Shown: positions 32,421-41,191 of the stretch, one piece after another
Layout: each line of letters opens with the position of its first letter
Position numbering within the stretch: the first letter of the stretch is position 1
Assembly: GCF_028128765.1 (NCBI RefSeq)
Contig: NZ_LBJG01000024.1
Span: 868,001-932,000, forward strand
Reading direction: 5' to 3'
Length of the DNA stretch: 64,000 nt
From: Bradyrhizobium sp. CCBAU 51627
Lineage (GTDB): Bacteria > Pseudomonadota > Alphaproteobacteria > Rhizobiales > Xanthobacteraceae
Program-made: the position numbers and the translations under genes
The notes under the pieces: generated by a model
Told to the model about the DNA's origin: nothing
Databases searched by the model: none
Seen by the model: only the letters and a program-made list of their open reading frames with translations

Positions 32421-33275
32421 TCATTGAGAAAGCTCAAGCAGAGCTCGTCCGAGCTCGACCCGAACTAGGTTCGCGCGGTATTCGGCCGGCGCGTAGCGGT
32501 CCGAGAGACACTCGGTGTTCTCACTAAGCATTCGCGCAGCCTCGTCGATGTTGTCTCGCGTCAAGGCCTTGCCGGTCAGAAATTCGGCCGCTTCCTTACC
32601 CACAAATGCGTGGTTCGTGGCACCGGTGATTCCGATGGAAGCTTCGTCGACGACGCCATCTAGCATCCGCACGGCTATCGCGACTCCGACCACGGCGAAC
32701 CCGCTGGCCGGGTGCCGGATCTTCCGGTAAGCGTAGCGTGTGCCGGTTTTCGGTTTGGGTATTTGGATCGAAGCAAGAATCTCATCCGGCGCCAGGGTCG
32801 TGGTGAAGATATCGAGAAAGAAATCCTCCGCTGGGACCGTGCGCCGTCCTGTCGCCCCTACGATTTCTAACTGCGCGCCCAGGGCCAGAACTACTGCAGG
32901 CCAGTCTGCCGCGGGATCGGCATTCGCAAGTGATCCACCGATCGTACCGCGGTTACGTACCTGGGGATCGGCGAGCAACCTGGCCGTCTCGCGGAAGATC
33001 GGAAATACGTTGTTCAACGGTTCGGAAGCGGACAGTTCGGAGTGGGTCGTCAGCGCACCGATCTTGACATGAGTTTCGCCGATCTCGATCCCCTTGATCT
33101 CCGCGACGCTCCTGATGTCGATCAAGAGCTCGGGCGCAGCCAGCCGCAACTTGAGCGCCGGAAGCAGGGTGTGCCCACCGGCCACCAGTTTCGCTCCGTC
33201 TGGGTTATCGCGCAGCAGTTCGATCGCCTGTGTAAGTGAAGATGCGCGAACGTAGTCAAAAGCCGCGGGGATCAT
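32421..33275 (-). CDS. FAD-binding medium subunit of Cox-type molybdenum hydroxylase
   Basis: 284 residues, start ATG at 33273-33275 overlapping the large-subunit stop by four bases (ATGA). LVAGGHTLLPALKLRL and RNRGTIGGSLANADPAADWP are the two FAD-binding loops of CoxM-like flavoproteins. It accepts electrons from the 2Fe-2S subunit and reduces an external acceptor. The order here, small-large-medium in transcription, differs from the coxMSL order of genuine CO dehydrogenase operons. Confidence 0.93.
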   Translation of the reverse strand: MIPAAFDYVRASSLTQAIELLRDNPDGAKLVAGGHTLLPALKLRLAAPELLIDIRSVAEIKGIEIGETHVKIGALTTHSELSASEPLNNVFPIFRETARLLADPQVRNRGTIGGSLANADPAADWPAVVLALGAQLEIVGATGRRTVPAEDFFLDIFTTTLAPDEILASIQIPKPKTGTRYAYRKIRHPASGFAVVGVAIAVRMLDGVVDEASIGITGATNHAFVGKEAAEFLTGKALTRDNIDEAARMLSENTECLSDRYAPAEYRANLVRVELGRALLELSQ

Positions 33276-35644
33276 CGGGCGTCTCCTTCGCGAACGCTTC
33301 GAATTGCCGCCCATATCCGGGGGGGCGTCAGGGGCATATCGAGATGCTTGATCCCGAACGGCGACAATGCATCTAGAACGGCGTGCACCATGCAGGGCGG
33401 GGCTGCAATCGAGCCGCTCTCGCCAATGCCTTTCACGCCGATCGGATTGGTCGGTGACGGAGTTTGCTGGAATGATGATCGGATGTTCGGTACGTGCTCC
33501 GCGCGGGGAACGGCATAGTCGAGCAACGACCCGGTCAAAAGTTGTCCGCTCTCGGAATCGTAGCTGACTTCTTCGAAGAGAGCCTGAGCGATTCCCTGAA
33601 CGACGCCGCCGTGTATCTGACCAGCGGCGAGACGCGGGTTGATCAGCGTACCGACGTCGTCGACGGCGACGTAGTCCAGAATATCGACAATTCCTGTCTC
33701 GGGATCGACTTCGACGTAGGCCATGTGGACGCCGGACGGTGCCCCCATGCCGGTAGGATCGTAGAAAACCGTCTCGTCGAGACCGGGGGCAACGCCATCG
33801 GGCAGCTTGTGGCCGACGTACGCCATGCGGGCCACCTTGGAGAACGTCAGCGGAGCGATATCGGTGCCGGGAACGGTGAACGCACCCGCAGAGTAGGAAA
33901 CATCCTTCTCGTCCACCTCCAGCATACCGGCAGCGATCGTCTTGGCCTTCGTGATCACCCGATGGGAGGACACGTGCACGCTCGATCCGCCGACGGCCAT
34001 CGAACGTGAATTGAAGGTCCCATGCCCTGCCTGCACTTGGCGCGTATCGCCCTGGACGATCTCGATGTCCTCGAGGGGAATCTGCAGGACGTCTGCAGCG
34101 ATTTGCGCGAGAGACGTGGCATGACCTTGCCCTTGGCTCATAGAACCCGAGTAGATCGTGGCTCGCCCGCTCGAATCGATGCTGACGCGGGCGCTTTCCC
34201 AACCACCCCGGTCAAATCCGCCGGGAGCCAAGCGGCGCGATGGAGCCATGCCGCACATGTGGGTGTAGGCGGCGACCCCAATGCCGCGGTAGATGCCATT
34301 CCCTCGCAACGCCTCGCATTCTCCACGTCTTCCTTCGTAATCGAATGCCTCTAGGGCCTTGTCCAGCAACGCCTGATAGTCGCCGCTGTCGTACATGACG
34401 CCGGTGCTGCCGTAGGGCCGATAAGGAAAATCGGAGGCTTGGATGAAGTTTCGCCGACGCACCTCGACCTGATCGAGGTTCAGATGGCGAGCCACCGCAT
34501 CGATGGCCCGCTCCGCGATGTAAGCTCCTTCTGGCCGCCCATAACCGCGATAGGCGTCGACAGGCACCGTGTTGGTGACGACCACCCTGGAAAGCGCCTC
34601 GTAGTTTTCGATTTTGTAGGTGCCCGTCCCGAAGTTGACCGTGTTCACGGTGGGCCCGCCGGTCGCCATGTTGGAAAGATAGGCTCCGACGTTCCCCAAC
34701 GTGCTGACCTTGAGGCCCAGGATGCGGCCGTCGTTATTGAAGGCGATCTCGAGATCCTCGGTATGGGCGCGGCCATGGCTGGTCGATTGATGGCTCTCGG
34801 AGCGCGTCTCCCACCACTTCACGGGTGCGTTCAACTCGCGAGCGAGGTATGGGCAAAGCAGATCTTCCGGATACAAATGCATCTTGGCACCGAACCCCCC
34901 GCCGATGTCGGGTGCTACTACGCGCAATTGATGTTCCGGAATGCGGACCGTCTCCGCGATCCAGCGGCGGTGCATATGGGGGACCTGGCTGCCGATATAG
35001 ACCGTGAGCGTGCCGTCGGGCTCCGGTGCCGCGACGATCGCGCGCGTTTCCATGCACGTCGGAATAAGCCGGTTATTGACGACGCGGAGTTTGACGACCT
35101 GGTCGGCTTCCCGATTTGCCTTCTCGTAGTCGCCCCCCTTGACCTTGTAGAAAGTGGTGATGTTGCCTGGTACGTTTTCGTGAAGCTGGGGCGCGTCGCC
35201 CCGGACGGCGTCCTGCTCCTCGGTCACCGCGGGCAGAACATCATATTCGACCTCGATCAGGCCGATGGCGTCGTAGGCTTCCGCCAAGCTCTCCGCCACC
35301 ACGAGGGCGACGCTCTCGCCGACAAACCTCACTCGGTCGGTAGCGACGACCCGACGTACCGGGACCTTACTGCCGGGAATGATCCAGTTGGGCACAATAG
35401 GGCCGATCCTATCCTCGAGCGCCGAGCCCGAGAGAGCCAGCCGAACCCCGGGAGCGGCCCTTGCGAGCGACAGATCGATGCTGTCGATCTTGGCGTGAGC
35501 GTGCGGCGACCGGAGTATCGCCATGTACAGCATGCCAGGCAGCTTCAAGTCGTCGACGTAACGGCCTCTTCCGGCAAGCAGTTTGAGGTCCTCTCGCCGT
35601 TTGAGAGGTTGGCCTACGTGTCGAGTGCCCTGAGAGATGGTCAT
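33272..35644 (-). CDS. Molybdopterin-binding large subunit, Cox-like but not CO dehydrogenase
   Basis: 790 residues of the xanthine-dehydrogenase family: GGGFGAKMHLYPED binds the cofactor, and E742 in GVKGIGESG is the catalytic base. The active-site loop reads A364-YRGYGRPE, not AYRCSFR of true CO dehydrogenase, so the cysteine that carries copper is absent; activity on an aldehyde or N-/O-heterocycle is more likely. It has no twin-arginine signal and is thus cytoplasmic, unlike the enzyme at 6223. It overlaps both neighbours by four bases. Confidence 0.94.
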   Translation of the reverse strand: MTISQGTRHVGQPLKRREDLKLLAGRGRYVDDLKLPGMLYMAILRSPHAHAKIDSIDLSLARAAPGVRLALSGSALEDRIGPIVPNWIIPGSKVPVRRVVATDRVRFVGESVALVVAESLAEAYDAIGLIEVEYDVLPAVTEEQDAVRGDAPQLHENVPGNITTFYKVKGGDYEKANREADQVVKLRVVNNRLIPTCMETRAIVAAPEPDGTLTVYIGSQVPHMHRRWIAETVRIPEHQLRVVAPDIGGGFGAKMHLYPEDLLCPYLARELNAPVKWWETRSESHQSTSHGRAHTEDLEIAFNNDGRILGLKVSTLGNVGAYLSNMATGGPTVNTVNFGTGTYKIENYEALSRVVVTNTVPVDAYRGYGRPEGAYIAERAIDAVARHLNLDQVEVRRRNFIQASDFPYRPYGSTGVMYDSGDYQALLDKALEAFDYEGRRGECEALRGNGIYRGIGVAAYTHMCGMAPSRRLAPGGFDRGGWESARVSIDSSGRATIYSGSMSQGQGHATSLAQIAADVLQIPLEDIEIVQGDTRQVQAGHGTFNSRSMAVGGSSVHVSSHRVITKAKTIAAGMLEVDEKDVSYSAGAFTVPGTDIAPLTFSKVARMAYVGHKLPDGVAPGLDETVFYDPTGMGAPSGVHMAYVEVDPETGIVDILDYVAVDDVGTLINPRLAAGQIHGGVVQGIAQALFEEVSYDSESGQLLTGSLLDYAVPRAEHVPNIRSSFQQTPSPTNPIGVKGIGESGSIAAPPCMVHAVLDALSPFGIKHLDMPLTPPRIWAAIRSVREGDAR

Positions 35645-36132
35645 GCCACGCTTCCTTCCGATGCGAGGCTTTCGACGGCGCGAACAATGTTATGGTAACC
35701 CGTGCATCGGCAGATATTTCCCGCTAAACCGTGCCGGATCTCACGCTCGCTGGGATTGGGGTTTTCCCTCAACAAATTCCTCACACTCATCACCATGCCC
35801 GGCGTGCAGAAACCGCACTGAAGCGCGTGATGGTCGTGGAAAGCCTTCTGAACGCGGCTGAGCTCCCCACTACCGTCGGTCAGCCCTTCGATTGTGGTGA
35901 TCGACGCGCCATCTGCCATGACGGCGAGAACCGTGCAGGATTTCACCGCTACTCCATCGATCTCGACGGTGCAGGCGCCGCACTGCGAGGTGTCACATCC
36001 GACATGCGTGCCCGTAAGGCCGAGGTCCTCCCTAAGGAAATGCACCAACAGCCGACGGGCCTCAACAGTCCCCGTCCGACGTAACCCATTGATTTCGATC
36101 GTCACTTCGCGGGTGCTTGCTGTGGCAGGCAT
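35641..36132 (-). CDS. 2Fe-2S small subunit of Cox-type molybdenum hydroxylase
   Basis: 163 residues with two iron-sulfur sites: C46, C51, C54, C66 and C106-GF-C109 with C141-R-C143. The sequence GCDTSQCGACTVEIDG and LQCGFCTPGM are the CoxS type. It is first in the operon; its stop overlaps the large-subunit start (ATGA). The promoter region contains class B-like operator B5 and a short palindrome. Confidence 0.94.
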   Translation of the reverse strand: MPATASTREVTIEINGLRRTGTVEARRLLVHFLREDLGLTGTHVGCDTSQCGACTVEIDGVAVKSCTVLAVMADGASITTIEGLTDGSGELSRVQKAFHDHHALQCGFCTPGMVMSVRNLLRENPNPSEREIRHGLAGNICRCTGYHNIVRAVESLASEGSVA

Positions 36133-36156
36133 GATCTCCTCCGGGCATGTGCTTAT

Positions 36157-36188
36157 TTACTTATAGTAACTCTAATAATAATAGTGAC
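36157..36188. promoter_or_regulatory. Class B operator B5 and adjacent palindrome in a divergent promoter
   Basis: GTAACT (36166-36171), eleven bases, AGTGAC (36183-36188) fits the class B pattern. A second short palindrome, TTACTTATAGTAA (36157-36169), overlaps its left arm and resembles TACT-AGTA sites bound by HxlR proteins. It lies between the Cox-type operon and a divergent HxlR gene, so that HxlR is the location-based candidate for the class B regulator. Confidence 0.55.
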
Positions 36189-36281
36189 TTTCAGCAAGTT
36201 GTTTTTGCCGCCCGTCATCGTTCCCGAAGCCGGCGGCCCCCCGAGAGTCTTCTATGAGAGCTTTGCTCGGAGCGATCGCCG

Positions 36282-36773
36282 ATGCGACTTAAAGGTTTTG
36301 AGGGCATGACGTGCTCGATCGCCGGCGTTCTCGAAGCAGTTGGTGACCGCTGGGCTTTCTTAATATTGCGCGATCTAACGTTGGGACTGAGCAAGTACGA
36401 AGATCTGAAGAGATCGACCGGCATCACCGATGCCACGCTGTCGGCTCGGTTGAAGCATCTCGAGCAGAATGGTCTCATCGAGCGCCGCGTCTATCGAACG
36501 CGTCCCGCGCGCCACGAATATGTTCCATCCGCCAAGGGATGGGACATGGTCCTCGTGATTCAGGCCTTGGCTCAAGTCGGTGACAAGTGGGGGGTTGCCA
36601 GCAGCAATGGACCTCCGCTCGAATTCGTCAACACGCACGGAGGAGGCCGGGTGAGGTTGAGGATCATCGACGAGCAAACGGACGCCACCGTCCGCTTGCG
36701 GGATGTTCGACCGAAGGCGGGCCCGGGTGCAGATGAGAAAGTGAGATGGCGGGTAGGGAAATTTCCGCCTTAG
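36282..36773 (+). CDS. HxlR-family regulator divergent from Cox-type operon
   Basis: 163 residues. TCSIAGVLEAVGDRWAFLILRDL and LSARLKHLEQNGLIERR with the wing ARHEYVPSAKG form the HxlR winged helix; the extra C-terminal region (PLEFVNTHGGGRVRLRIIDEQTDATVRL) is shared in outline with the 31810 regulator. It probably controls itself and the Cox-type operon, from which it is separated by 149 bp containing B5. Confidence 0.9.
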   Translation: MRLKGFEGMTCSIAGVLEAVGDRWAFLILRDLTLGLSKYEDLKRSTGITDATLSARLKHLEQNGLIERRVYRTRPARHEYVPSAKGWDMVLVIQALAQVGDKWGVASSNGPPLEFVNTHGGGRVRLRIIDEQTDATVRLRDVRPKAGPGADEKVRWRVGKFPP

Positions 36774-37009
36774 GGAATCCGACCGAGAGTGCTGTCTTCC
36801 TGTGCGCAGGCGGCCTTATGCCATGAGAGAGTCGTCATATGGCAGGACGTTCATCATGAGATAAGGGCGTTCGTTCGTTCCGATGAATAGTTTTCCGACG
36901 AGCGTCGATGGGAACGCTTGCGCAACACCTTGGGACGAAAGCACAAGAGCGTGCGCTCGGATCGGCATTTTGCGCCGCGCCTGAATTGCGATTTGGCCGA
37001 CGAGCGGAT

Positions 37010-37024
37010 ACTTCATTTTTGAAC
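37010..37024. promoter_or_regulatory. Weak class A-like site
   Basis: Read on the minus strand it is GTTCAAAAATGAAGT, sharing GTTCAAAAAT with operator A4 but losing the right arm. It ends 12 bases before the esterase ATG and could overlap the ribosome site. A chance match is quite possible. Confidence 0.25.
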
Positions 37025-37036
37025 AGAGAGTCTACG

Positions 37037-38191
37037 ATGAATCAGCTACCCGAGAGCAATGATCCAGCGCTTGAACGGGCCTTAAATCCGATTTTGAGCA
37101 ATGCAATTGCCGAGCGGCGAGTGGCCGGTGCGGTGGTTCTGGTTTCGAGGCGCGGCGTGCTGAGCTACGCCCGAGCAATCGGCTTTGCGGACGTCGAGGC
37201 GAGGCGGCCGATGACTTTGGATACGATTTTCCTGGCGGCGTCTCTTACGAAACCGATCGTGACCGCCGCCTTTCTCTCGCTCGTCGACGAGGGCACGATG
37301 GCCCTGGACGACCTCGTCGCTCGCTATCTGCCTGCATTCTCTCCGAAGTTCAACAATGAGGCGCTGCCCATCACTCTCAGGCAGCTTCTGACCCACACCG
37401 CCGGTCTATCTTATGGTTTCTTGCAGCCTCTGGACGGTCCATATCAGCGGCTTGGCGTGTCGGACGGTGTGGATCAGCCTGGCCTTTCCATCGCGGACGA
37501 GCTGGCTCGCATCGTCGAAGCCGGCCTGTTCTTTCCGCCGGGCCGAGCGTGGGTCTATTCAGTCGGCATGGACGTGCTGGGCGCTGCAATAGAGTCGGCC
37601 ACCGGAAAAAGCCTGCCGCAAGTCGTCGCGGAGCGCGTTACCAGTAGACTCGGTATGAGCGACAGCGGTTTCGCCGTCGTGGACCCGTCGCGCTTGGCCA
37701 CGCCGTACGCGGACGGGAGACCACCGGTTCGAATGGGCAAGACCCATCTCCTGCCGTTTGCTGGTCTGTCGGGAATTCGCTTCGAGCCCGATCGCATTTT
37801 CGATCAAACCTCGTTCGCTTCCGGCGGCGGAGGCATGGCCTGCACCGCGTCTGATTTTCTGGCCTTCCTCGAAGCGATCAGAAACGGTGGTGGGGCCGTC
37901 GTTGCCCCCGATACCGCTCGGGAGATGATGAAGAACCAAACGGGCTCGCATCTCATCGTCATCCGAGGTCCCGGCTGGGGGTTCGGCTTCGGCGGCGCGG
38001 TGTTAACCCACCCAACCGTCGCCGGCCTGAAGCTTCCAGGCGGGCTTTGGTCTTGGGGCGGCGTCTACGGCCATAGCTGGGCCGTCGATCCTGAACGGGA
38101 AGTGAGCTACGTGCTTATGACAAATACTGCCGTCGAAGGGATGAACGGTCAGCTCTCAATGGAGCTGATGGCAGCAGCCTTGGCGTCGTGA
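37037..38191 (+). CDS. Beta-lactamase-fold serine hydrolase, family VIII esterase type
   Basis: 384 residues from ATG 37037. S69-LT-K72 is the SxxK nucleophile motif of class C beta-lactamases and family VIII esterases. The YxN element reads Y174-S-V, as in esterases and not true beta-lactamases. No signal peptide is seen, so it acts in the cytoplasm. It likely hydrolyses a carboxylic ester; together with the tannase-like esterase it suggests ester-linked substrates. Confidence 0.87.
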   Translation: MNQLPESNDPALERALNPILSNAIAERRVAGAVVLVSRRGVLSYARAIGFADVEARRPMTLDTIFLAASLTKPIVTAAFLSLVDEGTMALDDLVARYLPAFSPKFNNEALPITLRQLLTHTAGLSYGFLQPLDGPYQRLGVSDGVDQPGLSIADELARIVEAGLFFPPGRAWVYSVGMDVLGAAIESATGKSLPQVVAERVTSRLGMSDSGFAVVDPSRLATPYADGRPPVRMGKTHLLPFAGLSGIRFEPDRIFDQTSFASGGGGMACTASDFLAFLEAIRNGGGAVVAPDTAREMMKNQTGSHLIVIRGPGWGFGFGGAVLTHPTVAGLKLPGGLWSWGGVYGHSWAVDPEREVSYVLMTNTAVEGMNGQLSMELMAAALAS

Positions 38192-38206
38192 CCCGCGGTG
38201 CAAGCG

Positions 38207-38527
38207 CTAGTGCGAAACTTGCTCCGCTAACAGCAACTGCTGCAGTTCGCCAGATTGGAACATCTCCGCAACGATGTCGCAGCCGCCAACGAATTCGCCA
38301 CGTACATAAAGCTGCGGAATCGTCGGCCAGTCAGAATATTCCTTAATTCCACGGCGCAATTCCTCGGACTGATAGATGTCGTGCGACTTGAACGTCACGC
38401 CGAGATGATCGAGGATTCTCACGACCTGCGCCGAGAATCCGCAAGCCGGAGACCGAGGCGACCCCTTCATGAACAGTACGACCTCGTTCGTACCGACTTC
38501 GCTTCTGATGAACTCAGCAATACTCAT
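38207..38527 (-). CDS. Monothiol CGFS glutaredoxin
   Basis: 106 residues, with C29-GFS in MKGSPRSPACGFSAQ and DWPTIPQLYVRGEFVGGCDIV. CGFS glutaredoxins bind glutathione-coordinated [2Fe-2S] clusters and deliver them to apoproteins. Several iron-sulfur enzymes in the window (two molybdenum hydroxylases) could use it. Most alphaproteobacteria have one chromosomal copy elsewhere; SPRSPACGFS departs from the usual TPxFPxCGFS, so this may be a specialised second copy. Confidence 0.9.
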   Translation of the reverse strand: MSIAEFIRSEVGTNEVVLFMKGSPRSPACGFSAQVVRILDHLGVTFKSHDIYQSEELRRGIKEYSDWPTIPQLYVRGEFVGGCDIVAEMFQSGELQQLLLAEQVSH

Positions 38528-38655
38528 ATCGTCCTCCAGGCGCTATTCCAGCTCGCCATCGTACGAGCGCTGCGCGAGCTTCTGCCGTCGGCCGGAAACT
38601 CAGTCCGGTAAAGCGAACAACAGACCGAGGTCACTTGAATTTTGATAGAAAGTCA

Positions 38656-38670
38656 ATACTAAAAAGGAAC
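38656..38670 (+). promoter_or_regulatory. Degenerate class A-like operator A5
   Basis: ATACTAAAAAGGAAC matches 12 of 15 positions of GTTCTAAAAAAGAAC, and TAAGTG follows directly. The TTGAC -35 element seen at the other sites is missing. It precedes only a short reading frame, as if the regulated gene had been lost. Confidence 0.4.
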
Positions 38671-38723
38671 TAAGTGCGTTGCGGGCGTGGTGAAGACCCA
38701 AACATTGGCGAGGCTCCGTAAAC

Positions 38724-38873
38724 GTGCCGATCGGCAGTCGGTACTTAGGGACTGCGCTCGCGGTCGGCGTCCACGGGGCATCGGAGGGTATCGATCGATT
38801 GGATCATCTGGGCCTCGGCAAACTGGACCGAAGCTATCCAGGCATTGTTTTCTCCGACGAGAGTGCGAACTAG
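38724..38873 (+). pseudogene. Short frame, possible gene remnant
   Basis: From GTG 38724 a 49-codon frame ends at TAG 38871-38873 with plausible protein composition (GSRYLGTALAVGVHGASEG and KLDRSYPGIVFSDESAN). It follows the degenerate class A site by 54 bp. No family is recognised and no strong ribosome site is present; it may be the leftover of a gene of the same regulon, or chance. Confidence 0.25.
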
Positions 38874-38914
38874 ATGCCCGCCCGCTACAAGGTCAGCTGG
38901 GTTTAACGTCGGCC

Positions 38915-39412
38915 TCAATGGTCCGGCTTTGGCAAGATCCCCGAAAGAACGACGCCAAGGATCTGGTCTGATCTCAATTTAGGTATTGCCGGCACGGTCG
39001 CCGCTTTGGGGGGCGGCAAGGGGCGGACGGGTTCCAGATTGCGTCGAAAGATCAGGACATCGAGGCCTTCCGGACTCGTTTTCATGACGAAATCATAGTT
39101 TGCGAGAAGGCGCGCGGCGACTTGGCGCATATGGCCGTTGTAGGTTCCGGTCACGGACGAGTCGAGCCCACTATCCGCCCGGTAGCGCAAATTGAATTTT
39201 CTCTGCATGGCACCGAGCAACCGTCCGAGCGGAACGTCGCGGACCTCCAGGTGCACCGCACTCTCGTCCCCCTCGATCAGCAGGTCGTTACAAAATGCCT
39301 GCCTACTGCTGATCAACAGCAATCCCGATAGAACCAATATCGTCAGGAGGACGTTCGAAGACGAGCATATCCGGCTTCGTCGCATCACACATCGACGGAC
39401 ACCCATGGTCAT
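38915..39412 (-). CDS. Secreted/membrane STN-domain protein
   Basis: 165 residues from the ATG at 39410-39412. A hydrophobic signal segment (NVLLTILVLSGLLLISSRQAF) precedes an STN-like domain: AVHLEVRDVPLGRLLGAMQRKFNLRYR, then VTGTYNGHMRQVAARLLANYDFVMKT. STN domains occur at the N-termini of secretins and TonB-dependent receptors, where they mediate signalling or assembly; freestanding copies are of unknown role. The end is proline rich. It follows the tannase-like gene on the same strand by about 100 bp and may be co-expressed. Confidence 0.7.
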   Translation of the reverse strand: MTMGVRRCVMRRSRICSSSNVLLTILVLSGLLLISSRQAFCNDLLIEGDESAVHLEVRDVPLGRLLGAMQRKFNLRYRADSGLDSSVTGTYNGHMRQVAARLLANYDFVMKTSPEGLDVLIFRRNLEPVRPLPPPKAATVPAIPKLRSDQILGVVLSGILPKPDH

Positions 39413-39508
39413 CCTAGCCGAACCTCGATCCAGATAAGGTATGTGTGCGCAGCTTATGAGCAAAAGTACGGGCCGGGAGTGCGCCCATGGCGTGCTCCCG
39501 GCTCTCGA

Positions 39509-41191
39509 TCAGCGATTGTCGGCCCGCTCGTCGCGGCCGTGATGGCCTTCGTGGTCGCCTTCGTCACGGGAGCATTCGAAGCTCGACGCATCGGTCGTGA
39601 TTGCGCCACTCCCTTCATATTTCGCCGTCTTCGGGAAGGGGCACAGTGGCCGCTGAAAAGCGACGCCTTGGGTCCGATCGTCGTTACGGTACTTTGTCGC
39701 GATTATCTTTTCCGGAGCTCTACCGAATTCGACCCAGCGATCGAGAGCCGAGAGGATATCACTCTCCGGATCGGAGGGGTTTGGCCCGGTAGCACCACCT
39801 TGCCCGAATGCGTTCGCGCCTGGTCCGCCGCCACAATGAGCCATGCCCGGGACCATGAATAGCCGATAGAATTCGTTGGTGCGCTTCGGTCCACCCATCG
39901 CTTCATTGACTGCCTTGAAGTAGTCGATGTCGCTTTGCGGAGAAATTGCGGTGTCGGCCCAACCTGTGTATTGGATCAGTTTGCCACCGCTTTGCGCAAA
40001 AGGCTGCAGGTTCGGGTCGACGGAGTTCAGGATCGCGCCAGTTCGGATGTGAGCCTGGCGGAGATTCTCTTCGATGCTGAAGGTGTTGGGATTCCATCCG
40101 GAATTGGGAAACACCATGTTCTGGAAGTAGCTGTTTCCGAACAAGCCCTGCAGACTTAGAGCCGGATTGCCGGGACCAAGAATCCAGAGCGGCCAATCGA
40201 CTGCAACGTTCGCTTCACCGCCCGGGCCGTAGCCAGGGAAAATTCGCGGCGGACCCGAGAAGATCTTCTGGATAGCCTCTAGCTTGTCGGGTGCGAGACA
40301 ACTTACCGTGTTGGTTGCCCCGCAAGATAGCTTTTCCAGCTTGAACTTGCACGCCAACGGGTTGTTCAGAAACTTGTCGGTGCTTAAGCCGCCGTCGTGG
40401 CCGGCGCATTGTGCGAGCACGGCATTGCTTACCAGGTCAACATCTGCTTGGGAGAGATCGCCGGCCTTGGTGGCGGACAGGGCTCGTTCGTTCCACAAGA
40501 AGCCGGTGAAAAGGTTGGTCCAGTTGTTTGCGGGCGCGCCTGCAACGATGCCGTCGAAATCGCGAGGAAAGCGCTGTGCTTCCATCAATGCTTCGCGGCC
40601 TCCGTCCGAACAACCCATGAAATAAGATCGCCTGGCGCCTGCGGATTTGAAGGCTTGGATGATCGCTTTGGAGACGTCCGTCGTCTCCTTCAGAGCGCGA
40701 TAGCCGAAGTCGATAAGCTTTTCCGGATGCCCGGCCGCCCCGCTCGCGTCGACAACACTGGCCTGGTGGCCGTCATCGGTTGCTGCAACGGCGTAACCCC
40801 GCTGCAGTGGGTCGGCCATTTGCTGATAGGAGATCGCGCCGCAGAAGCCACCGCACCCCACCTGGAGATACTTCGAATTCCATCCCGTCTCGGGGATCCA
40901 GACCTCGAAACCGATGCGCGAGTCGCTCGTGGGCGTGGTAAAGCCTGCGACGCGACAGAAGTCCGGTAGGCCGGTGATGGATTGAGACGGAGTCGTCGGC
41001 GTGACGAACGTTCCGGCCGGAACACTCTGTGCCGTCGTTATGGTCGTATTCGGTCGATGAAAGCTGCTCGCCAGCTGCGAGCAACTCGTCGTCGCCGAAG
41101 CCGGTGACGCCGCGAACCCGATCACAGCGATCACAATGGCGGCCGGCAAGCATCTTGAAGCTAGTCGCCCGCGTCGTTCACTCTCGGTCAT
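39509..41191 (-). CDS. Tannase/feruloyl-esterase-family hydrolase
   Basis: 560 residues: signal peptide 1-33 (cleavage after ASPASA), then the tannase fold with nucleophile S195 in MGCSDGGREAL. C194 beside it and the cysteine in VPGMAHCGGGPG probably form the disulfide that links the catalytic serine and histidine in this family. It hydrolyses esters of phenolic acids (gallate, ferulate or similar) outside the cytoplasm. The C-terminus is histidine/aspartate rich. An extracytoplasmic phenolic-ester hydrolase beside a feruloyl-CoA-synthase-like ligase supports ester-derived acids as pathway inputs. Confidence 0.92.
   Translation of the reverse strand: MTESERRGRLASRCLPAAIVIAVIGFAASPASATTSCSQLASSFHRPNTTITTAQSVPAGTFVTPTTPSQSITGLPDFCRVAGFTTPTSDSRIGFEVWIPETGWNSKYLQVGCGGFCGAISYQQMADPLQRGYAVAATDDGHQASVVDASGAAGHPEKLIDFGYRALKETTDVSKAIIQAFKSAGARRSYFMGCSDGGREALMEAQRFPRDFDGIVAGAPANNWTNLFTGFLWNERALSATKAGDLSQADVDLVSNAVLAQCAGHDGGLSTDKFLNNPLACKFKLEKLSCGATNTVSCLAPDKLEAIQKIFSGPPRIFPGYGPGGEANVAVDWPLWILGPGNPALSLQGLFGNSYFQNMVFPNSGWNPNTFSIEENLRQAHIRTGAILNSVDPNLQPFAQSGGKLIQYTGWADTAISPQSDIDYFKAVNEAMGGPKRTNEFYRLFMVPGMAHCGGGPGANAFGQGGATGPNPSDPESDILSALDRWVEFGRAPEKIIATKYRNDDRTQGVAFQRPLCPFPKTAKYEGSGAITTDASSFECSRDEGDHEGHHGRDERADNR

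Larger units (their letters stand above)
38528..38914. other. Intergenic region with weak class A-like site and a possible remnant
   Basis: Between the glutaredoxin and STN-protein genes. It holds the degenerate operator at 38656-38670 and the short frame at 38724-38873. Nothing else is supported. Confidence 0.45.

Noticed and set aside
32421..34202. Reading the FAD subunit as a 593-residue fusion protein
   Set aside because: The upstream 309 residues overlap the large subunit in another frame and are low-complexity Arg-rich; the true start is the ATG at 33273-33275 with a 4-base overlap.
34439..35698. 419-codon plus-strand frame opposite the large molybdenum subunit
   Set aside because: The minus strand encodes an intact, family-consistent protein; the opposite frame has no ribosome site or domain.
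33272..36132. Carbon monoxide dehydrogenase
   Set aside because: The AYRCSFR copper-binding loop is replaced by AYRGYGRPE and the gene order is not that of coxMSL, so CO oxidation is not supported.
38687..38971. 94-codon plus-strand frame
   Set aside because: Arg/Gly-rich, overlaps the STN-protein gene end, and is less protein-like than the shorter frame at 38724.
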